A stretch of 54,880 nucleotides of DNA from Patescibacteria group bacterium UBA2135 (GCA_002327685.1 DCXN01000001.1:12170-67049), one strand, 5' to 3'; positions 47,972 to 54,880 are shown, counted from the stretch's first letter. A program made the numbers and translations. Notes: generated by a model from the sequence alone, not told the origin.

Positions 47972-48179
47972 AGCACATAACTTTAACTTAAATTTTTCGG
48001 TCTTAAAGAAGCCAAGGTCCGGCCTTTTCCCAAAAACTGTGCGGCCAGGTCTGGCCTTGAGGAGGAGTGAAACGACGGGAGAAGACCAGACCTTGCGGTA
48101 CAGTTTTCCTCAGTTTTTTCCTCAAGGCCGGACCTAGCCTGCTATTTTTACCGAAAAATTTAAGTTAAAGTTATGTGCT
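47972..48179. repeat. 208-bp nested palindromic element with perfect 30-bp termini
   Basis: The outer arms 47972-48001 (AGCACATAACTTTAACTTAA...) and 48150-48179 are perfectly complementary over 30 bases. Next level: AGGTCCGGCCTT (48015-48026) with AAGGCCGGACCT (48124-48135). Third: AAAACTGT plus AGGTCTGG (48033-48054) with CCAGACCT plus ACAGTTTT (48086-48107). The AGGTCTGGCCTTGAGGAG core is shared with the element at 39917. No gene inside. Confidence 0.92.
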
Positions 48180-48222
48180 CGGTGATGATTTTTATACTCG
48201 CTACGCTCGTTAAAAATCTATC

Positions 48223-48435
48223 ATGATTGAAATTAGCAGTTCATTTATTAGTTTAACACTTGGCATGGTTGGCACGGTCTTTATAGCGTATGCCGCCTTG
48301 CGGGTGCATCATCGTGTGCTTGGTGAGCATAAAATTGACGAAAAAGTACTCAAAACTATGCGCATTGAGCAAATTGTCGGATGGGCTGGCGTGTCAATGG
48401 TTGTTGCGGGGTATGCAATAACAATTTTTAGTTAA
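48223..48435 (+). CDS. 70-aa protein with two membrane spans
   Basis: Two hydrophobic segments (about 8-27 and 50-69) flank a basic, His-containing loop (RVHHRVLGEHKIDEKVLKTM). It begins MIEISSSFISLTLGMVGTVF. I recognise no family. The ATG lies at the end of a small palindrome (GATGATTTTTA...TAAAAATCTATC) with no ribosome site. The large nested palindrome ends 43 nt upstream. Confidence 0.55.
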   Translation: MIEISSSFISLTLGMVGTVFIAYAALRVHHRVLGEHKIDEKVLKTMRIEQIVGWAGVSMVVAGYAITIFS

Positions 48436-48469
48436 AGCCTTGCATCTAATTTTTAATAAAAATCAGAAA

Positions 48470-48610
48470 ATTTCTAATTTCTAATTCACCTAATTTCTAA
48501 TAAAAGGTCAAAGGTCAAATGCTTAAATTCCAGAAAAATCGTTTTGACATTGGACATTATTGAATTAGACCTTTTATTAGGTGAATTAGAAATTAGGTGA
48601 ATTAGGAATT
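48470..48610. repeat. Word-reiterated inverted repeat upstream of the ROK kinase
   Basis: Arms 48470-48510 and 48568-48610 pair over about 40 bases: AATTTCTAATTTCTAATTCA... against the complement of AGGTGAATTAGGAATT. The words AATTAG and GTGAATTAG repeat. The loop carries GGTCAAAGGTCAAATG and TGACATTGGACATT, the other spacer word family. Confidence 0.75.
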
Positions 48611-48617
48611 TATTTAT

Positions 48618-49460
48618 ATGTACATTTTATTTGACATTGGAGGAACAAAAATGCGTGTTGCAGCATCAACTGATGGTGAATCGATTCAAAATATAGAGAA
48701 ACGTGAAACTCCTGTTGATGATTTTGATGCAGGAATGAGGTTGTTTCAGGAAATGGTGGAAGACGTTGCTGGAGGTGAAAAAATTACGGCGATCGCTGGT
48801 GGTATTGCTGGCCCGCTTGATCAGGAAAAAACTAAAATGGTAAATTCTCCAAATATTGGAGGATGGATAGGAAAGCCGCTCAAGAAAAGTCTAGAAGACG
48901 CATTTAATGTACCAGTATTTTTGGAGAATGATTCCGCGCTTGTAGGTCTTGGTGAGGCGGTATACGGTGCCGGAAAGGGTGAAAGGATTGTTGCATATAT
49001 TACAGTGAGTACAGGTGTTGGCGGCGCTCGTATTGTTGATGGCAGAATTGATGAAAGCGCGTTTGGGTTTGAACCCGGACATCACATCATTGATATACAT
49101 GGAGGTCCGTGTGCGTCTTGTAAAAATCCTGGAGACCTTGAATCGTATGTATCCGGTTCTGCTATGGAAAAACAATTTGGCAAAAAACCGATTGAAATTA
49201 CTGACGAAAAGATTTGGGATGAATACGCGCGGGTGCTTGCCTATGGATTAAATAATATTGCGGTATTATGGTCGCCGCATGTTATTGTTCTTGGTGGGTC
49301 AATGATAGTGGGAGATCCCGCCATCCCTATTGAGAATATTCGTGAACATTTCTCTCGTTTAGTGCATATTTTTCCTCAACGGCCAGAACTTAAAAAGGCA
49401 GAGTTAAAAGATGAAGGAGGGCTTTATGGCGCGCTTGCGTACGCAAAACAGAATATGTAA
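48618..49460 (+). CDS. ROK family sugar kinase (glucokinase-like)
   Basis: 280 aa. ATP phosphate loop FDIGGTKMR (residues 5-13), AGGIAGPLD, LENDSALVGLGEAVYGAG (catalytic Asp), STGVGGARIVDG and the zinc/ROK region FEPGHHIIDIHGGPCASCKN. The last differs from the usual CxCGxxGCxE by having CASC and no third Cys, so zinc binding may be altered. It likely phosphorylates glucose set free by the GH15 enzyme next door. Confidence 0.88.
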   Translation: MYILFDIGGTKMRVAASTDGESIQNIEKRETPVDDFDAGMRLFQEMVEDVAGGEKITAIAGGIAGPLDQEKTKMVNSPNIGGWIGKPLKKSLEDAFNVPVFLENDSALVGLGEAVYGAGKGERIVAYITVSTGVGGARIVDGRIDESAFGFEPGHHIIDIHGGPCASCKNPGDLESYVSGSAMEKQFGKKPIEITDEKIWDEYARVLAYGLNNIAVLWSPHVIVLGGSMIVGDPAIPIENIREHFSRLVHIFPQRPELKKAELKDEGGLYGALAYAKQNM

Positions 49461-49478
49461 TTAACCCGCAACTCTTAC

Positions 49479-49516
49479 AACATTCCAATCCCGCTAGAAG
49501 CGGGATTGGAATGTTT
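49479..49516 (+). terminator. Terminator of ROK gene; hairpin of AACATTCC family, copy 4
   Basis: AACATTCCAATCCCGCT pairs perfectly over 17 bp across an AGA loop, followed by six T. This copy has both the family word and a proper T tail, suggesting these hairpins can act as terminators. Confidence 0.85.
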
Positions 49517-49525
49517 TTTGGAACT

Positions 49526-49554
49526 TTGACAGTTTCGATTGTATGTAATATTGT
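49526..49554 (+). promoter_or_regulatory. Promoter upstream of the 246-aa gene
   Basis: TTGACA (49526-49531), 17-nt spacer, TATTGT (49549-49554). The predicted leader is about 128 nt and contains a short open frame at 49613-49711. Confidence 0.6.
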
Positions 49555-49612
49555 GCACACAGATGATGCTTGGAAATTGTCAACGCCAGCAATGTGTTTG
49601 TTTCAATATGAA

Positions 49613-49711
49613 ATGAGCAAATTGCTGCCGTTGACCGGCGGCCGGTGTGGGGATTGTCCTACTCCGTTCTTCATGGATGGAGAAGAAAATGACCGTATCT
49701 CAAGGCGCTAA
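49613..49711 (+). CDS. Candidate 32-aa upstream frame with CxxC
   Basis: MSKLLPLTGGRCGDCPTPFF then a charged tail; it overlaps the start of the next gene in another frame. The CGDC pair and even composition make it more than random, but no ribosome site precedes it. It could be a leader peptide or small protein. Confidence 0.25.
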   Translation: MSKLLPLTGGRCGDCPTPFFMDGEENDRISRR

Positions 49712-50429
49712 GGCAAGAAAAACAGAACAGGTGAAGGAGGCGTCTGTAACCGAGACAGAACTCGTCAACATTGATGTCGCCCAAAAAGCGATTTCAATGG
49801 CGCATGATGGCGCGTCACTTAAGCACCAAAACACTAGTCAAGAGAGTCCGGGACACTTCACATTAACGGGTGTTCTTAAGGGCGGAAATGCTGGTGGTCT
49901 TCGTGTGCAGGTAATTGTTTTGTGGCCCGAAGGGCAAGACGGACATGGCTCGGTAAAGGTTTCTTTTGGTGAAGAAAAAGAGCATAACCCAACGCTCTCC
50001 GATAGAAAATATGCCTGCTGGAAAAATAGAAAAGGCGAGATAGAGCTTGTGAAATGGCGCGAACCGCCGGAATGTTATAAGTTCCAACTGAAATACGGCG
50101 TCAAATGGCCGCGGAATAAACGTTCAGTATCTTTCATTCCTCTCATTGGTGTGTGGTTAATATTTTCGTTGTTTGTTTGGTTTGTGGCGGTTGAACTCGT
50201 GTCTCTTCTGATGGAATCTTTAGACTTTTCTAAAAAGGCAGTGAAAGAGGGCTCATTATTGGCAGGTGCATTTGGTATAACAGTTGGAAGTTTGCTGGCA
50301 AGCATGGCCAATCGTAATGACATAGAGGGTAGCAAAAAGCTTGCGTGGGAAGAATATTTGAAAGAGAATCGAAATTCCGACGAACAGTCGACAACGCTGG
50401 TAAAAAAAACGCTGGTAAAAAATAGCTGA
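49689..50429 (+). CDS. 246-aa protein with C-terminal membrane hairpin, function unknown
   Basis: I start at the ATG at 49689, 7 nt after GGAG; in-frame codons before it lack a ribosome site. Residues 1-145 are polar with a beta-rich stretch (FTLTGVLKGGNAGGLRVQVI, GSVKVSFGEE). Two TM helices follow (about 150-180 and 190-212), then a charged tail. No family is recognised. An Arg/Lys-rich patch (WPRNKRSVS) before TM1 would stay in the cytoplasm. It has its own promoter and terminator. Confidence 0.6.
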   Translation: MTVSQGAKARKTEQVKEASVTETELVNIDVAQKAISMAHDGASLKHQNTSQESPGHFTLTGVLKGGNAGGLRVQVIVLWPEGQDGHGSVKVSFGEEKEHNPTLSDRKYACWKNRKGEIELVKWREPPECYKFQLKYGVKWPRNKRSVSFIPLIGVWLIFSLFVWFVAVELVSLLMESLDFSKKAVKEGSLLAGAFGITVGSLLASMANRNDIEGSKKLAWEEYLKENRNSDEQSTTLVKKTLVKNS

Positions 50430-50446
50430 AACACGTCAAAAGTTTG

Positions 50447-50476
50447 CCCGCGGACGCATGCGCCCGCGGGTTTTTT
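50447..50476 (+). terminator. Terminator of the 246-aa gene
   Basis: CCCGCGG-ACGC/GCGC-CCGCGGG stem followed by T6. Confidence 0.88.
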
Positions 50477-50533
50477 CTATGGTTGTTATCACTTGCATTT
50501 AGGCGCATTTTGTTGTATCTTTAAATAAGAACG

Positions 50534-50869
50534 ATGGTTTTGAGGATATTGGATTGGACGATGGATTTTCATATTAAATTACAGCCTGCCGGATTTTTCC
50601 ATGTAATTGTTACTCTGCTTTGTTGCTATGAGGAACAGCAGATGAAGTTGGAAGACGATGAGTTTGAGTTTAGAAGAGAGGTGACAGGTAACATCTTGCT
50701 TATTGGGGGTTCAATCAAACTCCTTATCGGGGATTTGTATGAAAATGAAGCATTTATGAATTCACTGGTTGAATATTGTGAGGTCAATAAACTTAGCATT
50801 AAACCTGCAGCACTTATCTCAGATATCATTAGCGGACGACTCCAAGAAGAACATCCGGAAATAAATTAG
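50534..50869 (+). CDS. 111-aa protein, function unknown
   Basis: Starts MVLRILDWTMDFHIKLQPAG; ATG at 50561 is an alternative. The sequence contains a hydrophobic helix (FFHVIVTLLCCYEEQQ), an acidic segment (EDDEFEFRREV) and helical C-terminal part (NSLVEYCEVNKLSIKPAALI). I see no motif that points to a function. It lies between two strong terminators, so it is its own transcription unit. Confidence 0.5.
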   Translation: MVLRILDWTMDFHIKLQPAGFFHVIVTLLCCYEEQQMKLEDDEFEFRREVTGNILLIGGSIKLLIGDLYENEAFMNSLVEYCEVNKLSIKPAALISDIISGRLQEEHPEIN

Positions 50870-50901
50870 CGCGTACAAAATTAATTGCGCGCGCTTTTTT
50901 T
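50868..50901 (+). terminator. Terminator of the 111-aa gene
   Basis: AGCGCG/CGCGCT stem starting in the stop codon, then T7. Confidence 0.75.
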
Positions 50902-50944
50902 ATGAATAGAGTATATTTGAAACGTGTGTTGTAAATATTGTAGG

Positions 50945-50973
50945 CAAAAAAGACCGCCCCAGAAGGGACGGTC
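50945..50973 (-). terminator. Terminator of the 71-aa gene
   Basis: On the minus strand GACCGTCCC/GGGGCGGTC stem, then TTTTTT. Confidence 0.85.
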
Positions 50974-50997
50974 GTGCAAATGATTGATTGTCAGTAA

Positions 50998-51213
50998 TTA
51001 TTCATCCGGCCAATCGTCGATTGCTTTTTTGGTTTGTTCATGCGGAAGGCCTCTTCTTTGTCGGTTTTGCAGACGATCTTCGCATAAAACTTTGGATAGA
51101 AAAAAGAATCCTTCGTTTTTGTTAACGTCTTTGAAGCTGAACTTGGCGGTTGTGCTACCAAAGCGTTGTATATAATCAAGGAATGTAACGTCTTCTTCTG
51201 TTTGTGTGCCCAT
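50998..51213 (-). CDS. 71-aa soluble protein, function unknown
   Basis: A full expression unit: consensus promoter, AGAGG ribosome site before the ATG at 51213, and a terminator. The product MGTQTEEDVTFLDYIQRFGS... is polar, with a central FSFKDVNKNEGFFFLSKVLC segment and a basic stretch (RLQNRQRRG), ending in DDWPDE. No family is recognised. The strength of its signals suggests high expression. Confidence 0.6.
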   Translation of the reverse strand: MGTQTEEDVTFLDYIQRFGSTTAKFSFKDVNKNEGFFFLSKVLCEDRLQNRQRRGLPHEQTKKAIDDWPDE

Positions 51214-51259
51214 AAGGAACCTCTTTTTTGAGTAGGGGCGGGACTGAATCTCTTTTCAT

Positions 51260-51287
51260 ATTATACACAAACTATTACGTTTGTCAA
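51260..51287 (-). promoter_or_regulatory. Consensus promoter of the 71-aa gene
   Basis: On the minus strand TTGACA (51282-51287), 16-nt spacer, TATAAT (51260-51265). Confidence 0.85.
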
Positions 51288-51360
51288 CAGCAATAAAATA
51301 TCTTTAAAAACAAGGATGAATTGCTAATTTTGTCAAAGTTATCAATTTTAGGCGTTCATT

Positions 51361-51401
51361 AAACAAGCGGCTTCCCGCTTTCAGCGGGAAGCCGCTTGTT
51401 T
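51361..51401. repeat. 19-bp perfect hairpin between divergent promoters
   Basis: AAACAAGCGGCTTCCCGCT and its exact complement around a TTC loop, ending 13 nt before the ddl -10 box. No gene on either strand ends here, so it is not an ordinary terminator; it could insulate the two divergent promoters. Confidence 0.8.
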
Positions 51402-51410
51402 TGTGTGCTG

Positions 51411-51426
51411 TGATATACTTATATAC
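51411..51426 (+). promoter_or_regulatory. Extended -10 box of ddl, leaderless type
   Basis: TGATATACT (51411-51419), 7 nt, ATG at 51427. Confidence 0.6.
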
Positions 51427-52389
51427 ATGACAAGGACACGAGTTGGTGTATTGCGCGGTGGACCTTCAAGCGAATATGATATATCGCTCAAAACCGGTGG
51501 CGCAGTACTTAAAAATCTTCCTGAACACTATAAAGGGGTTGATGTTTTAATTGATAAGGATGGTGTATGGCATGCTAATGGTTTGCCGTTTTCTCCTGAA
51601 CAAATTTCCCGCAAAGTGGATGTGGTCTTTAACGCGCTTCATGGCTACTATGGCGAAGATGGTAAGGTGCAGAAAATACTTGAACGGTTTGATGTACCAT
51701 ATACCGGAGCGGAAGCTATGGCATCCGCCATCGGCATGAATAAATTATTCACCAAGGAACATTTTCAGAAATCGGGGCTTGTCATGCCGTCCCATAAAAT
51801 AATTAAAGAGACTGACAATATAGAAAGGGAAATACTTTCTGTATTTCGGGAATTACCACAGCCGTCGGTTGTTAAACCTTTATCTGGTGGTTCGTCTGTT
51901 GGTGTCTTTGTAGCGCACAGTTTTGATGAATTATTAAAAGCTGTTTTAAGCGCACTTCAATACGATTCTGCCGTTATCGTTGAAGAGTACATAAAAGGAA
52001 GAGAGGCGACGTGCGGTGTGATTGATGATTTCAGGGGGGAAAAACATTATGCGCTCCCACCCGTTGAAATAGTTCCTCCAAGTAATTACACATTTTTTGA
52101 TTACAACGCAAAGTATTGTGGTGAAACACGGGAAATATGCCCGAGTAATTTTTCTGATGAAGAGAAAAAAGAAATTACGCGCGCATCAATTACCGCGCAT
52201 AAAGCAATTGATGCGCGACACTACTCACGCTCTGATTTTATCGTTTCTCCTCGCGGAATATTTATCCTTGAAATAAATACGTTGCCGGGATTAACCGAAG
52301 AATCTTTACTTCCCAAAGCGTGCAATGCAGTCGGCTGTCCTTTCCCGGATTTTCTCGATCACTTATTGAAACTTGCCTTGCATAATTAA
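51427..52389 (+). CDS. ddl: D-alanine--D-alanine ligase family ATP-grasp enzyme
   Basis: 320 aa. VLRGGPSSEYDISLKTG at the N-terminus, FNALHGYYGEDGKVQKIL, KPLSGGSSVGV (phosphate/ATP site), IVEEYIKGRE, and LEINTLPGLTEESLLPKA (Mg2+ and substrate) follow the Ddl pattern. It joins two D-Ala for peptidoglycan precursors. A slightly reduced length (320 against about 350) comes from the middle region. I take the start at 51427 because an extended -10 lies 7 nt before it; the frame upstream covers the promoter. Confidence 0.88.
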   Translation: MTRTRVGVLRGGPSSEYDISLKTGGAVLKNLPEHYKGVDVLIDKDGVWHANGLPFSPEQISRKVDVVFNALHGYYGEDGKVQKILERFDVPYTGAEAMASAIGMNKLFTKEHFQKSGLVMPSHKIIKETDNIEREILSVFRELPQPSVVKPLSGGSSVGVFVAHSFDELLKAVLSALQYDSAVIVEEYIKGREATCGVIDDFRGEKHYALPPVEIVPPSNYTFFDYNAKYCGETREICPSNFSDEEKKEITRASITAHKAIDARHYSRSDFIVSPRGIFILEINTLPGLTEESLLPKACNAVGCPFPDFLDHLLKLALHN

Positions 52390-52401
52390 TCTCGCTATTT
52401 T

Positions 52402-52462
52402 AAGGAAATAGGTCGTAATAGCCTAATCTTGTTATGGAGTGTCTACATAGAGCCTATTTCTT
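52402..52462. repeat. Inverted repeat ending at the pepF start codon
   Basis: AAGGAAATAGGT and AGCCTATTTCTT pair imperfectly around 37 nt, placing the start codon at the foot of a hairpin. Confidence 0.45.
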
Positions 52463-54226
52463 ATGAAAACAAAATGGAATCTTACATTACTCTATAAATT
52501 TCCGACTGACCCACGAATAGAGAGAGATATTGCAGAAATTAAAAATGCATATGAACAGTTTGCCAAAAAGTACAGGAATAAGACTGACTATTTGAAAAAT
52601 GAAAAAGGCTTGCTGCGAGTATTGACAGATTACGAAAAACTTATCGCAAAGGTGGGCGGAGGAAAACCGCTTGCGTATTTTGAGTACTCAAGGACATTAG
52701 ATAGTACAGATCAGAAAATGGTGTCCAGATGTAATCAATTGCATGATCAATTGACAATGGCTAGTAATAAAATTTTATTCTTTGAATTATCACTTGGGAA
52801 GATAGAAAAAAGATTACAAAAGAAATTTTTACACAGTAAAAAACTTATACGATACCGTTATTTTCTACAAAGAACCTTTGAGAATGGCGAGTATGATTTG
52901 ACTGAACAAGAAGAGCAAATCCTTAAACTGAAAAATTTACCAAGCCATTCGTTGTGGAAGAGTGGTTTTTCAAGATTCCTGAACAAACAGACAGTACGTT
53001 TTAGAGACAAAAACCTTCCTATTTCAGAAGCAATGAATAAGGTTGCGACGTTACCGACAGAAGCAAGGAGAAAATTAAGCGGACAGATCATGGATACCTT
53101 CTACGCTGTTAGCGACTTTGCTGGAAGCGAGATAAATGCCATCTATATTGACAAGAAAATAAATGATGAGCTCCGGGGTTTCAGGCAACCATATAGCGCA
53201 ACAATACTTAGATATGAAAATGATCAAAAAAGTATCCTAAATCTTGTAGAGATTGTCACGAATAATTTTTACATAAGCAGACGATTTTATAAATTAAAAG
53301 CAAAACTCCTTGACCTTAAACATCTAGAGTATGGCGACGAAGCAGTTAGTATTGGAAAGACGAGAAAGAAGATTGAATTTAAAAAAGAGTTTAATGTTCT
53401 TCAAGAAGTCTTCTATGGCGCCGATAAAAAATATGGCGTGATTCTTGATGAAATGATTAAAAACGGTCAGATTGATGTGTTCCCTAAAACAGGCAAAGCG
53501 GGGGGTGCTTTTTGTTCTGGTGGTGTCAGTCTGCCGACGTTTGTATTGCTTAATCACACAGGAAATTTTCGCTCTATAATGACATTTGCTCACGAAATGG
53601 GGCATGCAATACACAAAGAAAGAAGCAAACAACAGTCGTCAATTTATCAAAATGCCACGGCATCGGTAGGCGAAACCGCAAGCAAGTTTTTCGAGACATT
53701 GGTGTTTAATGCAATATTTGAGACACTATCAGATCGGGAAAAAATTATAGCGTTACATGACAAAATTCAATGGGACATTTCCAGTGTATTCAAACAGGTT
53801 GCATGCTTTAATTTTGAATTAGAATTGCATAGAAGAATTCGAGAAACAGGGAGTTTACCTAAAGAGGATATTGCATTGCTTATGAACAAACACATGAAGG
53901 CGTATCTTGGGCCAGTGTTCAAATTGAAAGAGCAAGACGGATATTTTTTTGTTGCATGGCCACATATACGGAATTTTTTCTACGTGTATTCCTATGCGTA
54001 CGGACAGCTCATAAGTAAGGCGCTACATGAAAAATATCGCGCTGATGCACAGTACATCAAACAAATAGATCAGTTTTTGAGTGCGGGTGGAAGCAAAAGT
54101 CCAAAAAATATATTTAAGGAAATCGGTGTAGATACGACAGGACCGAATTTCTTTAAAGCGGGACTTGAGAGCATCAAAGACGATATTATTTACTTGGAGA
54201 ACATTGCAAAACGTATGAAAATTTGA
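52463..54226 (+). CDS. pepF: Oligoendopeptidase F-type M3 metallopeptidase
   Basis: 587 aa. The zinc site is FAHEMGHAIH (His377, Glu378, His381) with the distal ligand in SVGETASKFFETL. The helical N-terminal half and the YSYAYGQLISKALHEKY region near the C-terminus match PepF. It cleaves oligopeptides of roughly 7-17 residues in the cytoplasm, useful for a cell living on imported peptides. No signal peptide. No ribosome site is seen; the start codon is at the foot of a hairpin. Confidence 0.9.
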   Translation: MKTKWNLTLLYKFPTDPRIERDIAEIKNAYEQFAKKYRNKTDYLKNEKGLLRVLTDYEKLIAKVGGGKPLAYFEYSRTLDSTDQKMVSRCNQLHDQLTMASNKILFFELSLGKIEKRLQKKFLHSKKLIRYRYFLQRTFENGEYDLTEQEEQILKLKNLPSHSLWKSGFSRFLNKQTVRFRDKNLPISEAMNKVATLPTEARRKLSGQIMDTFYAVSDFAGSEINAIYIDKKINDELRGFRQPYSATILRYENDQKSILNLVEIVTNNFYISRRFYKLKAKLLDLKHLEYGDEAVSIGKTRKKIEFKKEFNVLQEVFYGADKKYGVILDEMIKNGQIDVFPKTGKAGGAFCSGGVSLPTFVLLNHTGNFRSIMTFAHEMGHAIHKERSKQQSSIYQNATASVGETASKFFETLVFNAIFETLSDREKIIALHDKIQWDISSVFKQVACFNFELELHRRIRETGSLPKEDIALLMNKHMKAYLGPVFKLKEQDGYFFVAWPHIRNFFYVYSYAYGQLISKALHEKYRADAQYIKQIDQFLSAGGSKSPKNIFKEIGVDTTGPNFFKAGLESIKDDIIYLENIAKRMKI

Positions 54227-54305
54227 TTTTCGGTATATTGTACGTTTTTTAATACAAGATGATAAGATATACATTAGATAACCACGAAAAATAGGAGAGA
54301 AATCC

Positions 54306-54758
54306 ATGAGGCGAAATTACGAAGCACTAGCCAGCCTGGGCTTAAAACATGCTTCGGAAGACTTACTGTTGGCATTTGAAGATAGAGGGTTAATTTCTCA
54401 ACGCCGTCTTGAAATTGTTTCAAATGGTCTTATTGAATACATGGTTGAGGCCCAGGAGGGGGCATTATTTGCCGAAAGGCGGGCATATTTGTTGAAGCGT
54501 GACGAGAAAGAAGCGTTGAGTAAGTTTGACCTACTGAAAGGAATTATAGGCGAAGAAGATTTCGCAGAATCTGTTGGAAGAATTTCTGAAACGTTGCGGC
54601 GTTTTCAATTGAATCAACACGTTAATTCAATTGAAGAAGAATTTGCGGTCAAATTCCTCAAGAAGTTTCTTCGAACAATAACACTTGTTGCCACGCCCAG
54701 CTTTCCAAATGTTCCACGGCAAATTTTTTCACAAGGACGAAGAGGGCTATGCTACTGA
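54306..54758 (+). CDS. 150-aa protein, function unknown
   Basis: Ribosome site AGGAGAG 8 nt before the ATG. The product (MRRNYEALASLGLKHASEDL...) is rich in Leu, Glu and Arg and predicted almost all helical, with heptad-like spacing in residues 60-115 (KRDEKEALSKFDLLKGIIGE). A basic tail follows (FPNVPRQIFSQGRRG). No motif is recognised. A terminator follows about 60 nt downstream. Confidence 0.55.
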   Translation: MRRNYEALASLGLKHASEDLLLAFEDRGLISQRRLEIVSNGLIEYMVEAQEGALFAERRAYLLKRDEKEALSKFDLLKGIIGEEDFAESVGRISETLRRFQLNQHVNSIEEEFAVKFLKKFLRTITLVATPSFPNVPRQIFSQGRRGLCY

Positions 54759-54817
54759 ATGAAGAGCTTGAAAAATTTTGAAGGATTTGAGCTTGTTCGC
54801 GAAGCGTAACAATATGA

Positions 54818-54847
54818 AGACCTACTTGCATGAGTGGGTCTTTTTCT
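54818..54847 (+). terminator. Terminator of the 150-aa gene
   Basis: AAGACCTACT/AGTGGGTCTT stem, TGCAT loop, then TTTTC. Confidence 0.8.
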
Positions 54848-54862
54848 CAATATTCAATAAAT

Positions 54863-54880
54863 AACATTCCAACATTCTGC
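54863..54880. repeat. Left arm of an AACATTCC-family hairpin, cut by the window end
   Basis: AACATTCCAACATTCTGC repeats the arm of the hairpin at 2763. The other arm would lie beyond the window. Confidence 0.6.

Noticed and set aside
47972..48179. Insertion sequence
   Set aside because: There is no transposase frame inside or beside it and no visible target duplication; called a palindromic element instead.
13151..48610. CRISPR array
   Set aside because: The repeats are inverted words of variable sequence without regular direct repeats and unique spacers, and no cas gene is present.
1..54880. Alternative genetic code (UGA as Gly or Trp)
   Set aside because: Several genes with clear domain ends stop at UGA, and no conserved Gly or Trp position is encoded by UGA.

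Overview
The window reads as bacterial chromosome from a small-genome lineage, most likely a member of the Candidate Phyla Radiation (Patescibacteria), probably a Parcubacteria-type genome. This is inference from several signs: many short single-domain or trimmed versions of core genes (DnaX of 348 aa without its zinc module or C-terminal tau domains, a Rel enzyme ending after the TGS domain), an extracytoplasmic Cys-rich repeat protein of a kind I associate with Parcubacteria, a VKOR-based disulfide system, a MacAB-like exporter with a four-helix-bundle gene embedded in it, and many apparently leaderless genes. The genetic code is standard (UGA is a stop). There is no rRNA, CRISPR array, phage or transposase gene. 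Three tRNAs are present: Trp(CCA), Leu(CAA) and Gln(UUG).

Layout. 0-5.5 kb: acyltransferase, PyrF, GNAT, L33, tRNA-Trp, MiaA, peroxiredoxin, tRNA-Leu. 5.4-17.5 kb: informational and cell-cycle genes (ParB, Rel, TopA, DprA, SerS, an FtsQ-like POTRA protein, Dus, a receiver-like protein, a GcrA-like protein, DnaX). 17.5-25 kb: membrane and hypothetical proteins, tRNA-Gln, HAD phosphatase, TypA/BipA, a TsaC-like protein and a PAICS-type PurC-PurE fusion. 25.1-27.6 kb: a compact sensory cassette (diiron-type MBL protein, PAS/coiled-coil protein, 4HB-HAMP receptor) with no kinase or methyl-accepting output. 27.8-31.1 kb: VKOR, thioredoxin-like and CcdA genes followed by a CARDB surface protein. 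31.2-35.2 kb: MacA/MacB-like export operon. 35.3-40.9 kb: isochorismatase-like hydrolase, Pgi, the Cys-repeat protein, a VIT-type transporter, a membrane-anchored rhodanese and a COG4315-like protein. 40.9-44.7 kb, minus strand: an amidinotransferase-fold enzyme, an ornithine-type aminotransferase and a Glu/Leu-type dehydrogenase, consistent with an arginine-to-2-oxoglutarate route. 45-49.5 kb: TrxB, GH15 glucoamylase and ROK kinase, which with Pgi could feed glucan-derived glucose to glycolysis. 49.6-54.9 kb: hypotheticals, Ddl and oligoendopeptidase F.

The most distinctive feature is the intergenic DNA. Nearly every longer spacer is an inverted repeat. Four kinds recur: (1) short GCAA-loop hairpins built on AACATTCC/GACATTCC words; (2) perfect or near-perfect palindromes around CAAAACCTTGCAAGGTTTTG; (3) large nested palindromes of 125-320 bp, two of them sharing TAGGACTT termini and two sharing an AGGTCTGGCCTT core; (4) spacers whose two arms are each built from a reiterated 6-11 nt word and that run into the neighbouring stop and start codons. 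One such arm pair encloses the four-helix-bundle gene inside the exporter operon, recalling 23S rRNA intervening sequences. A second recurrent signal is a -10 box exactly 7 nt before ATG at six genes, implying leaderless transcripts.
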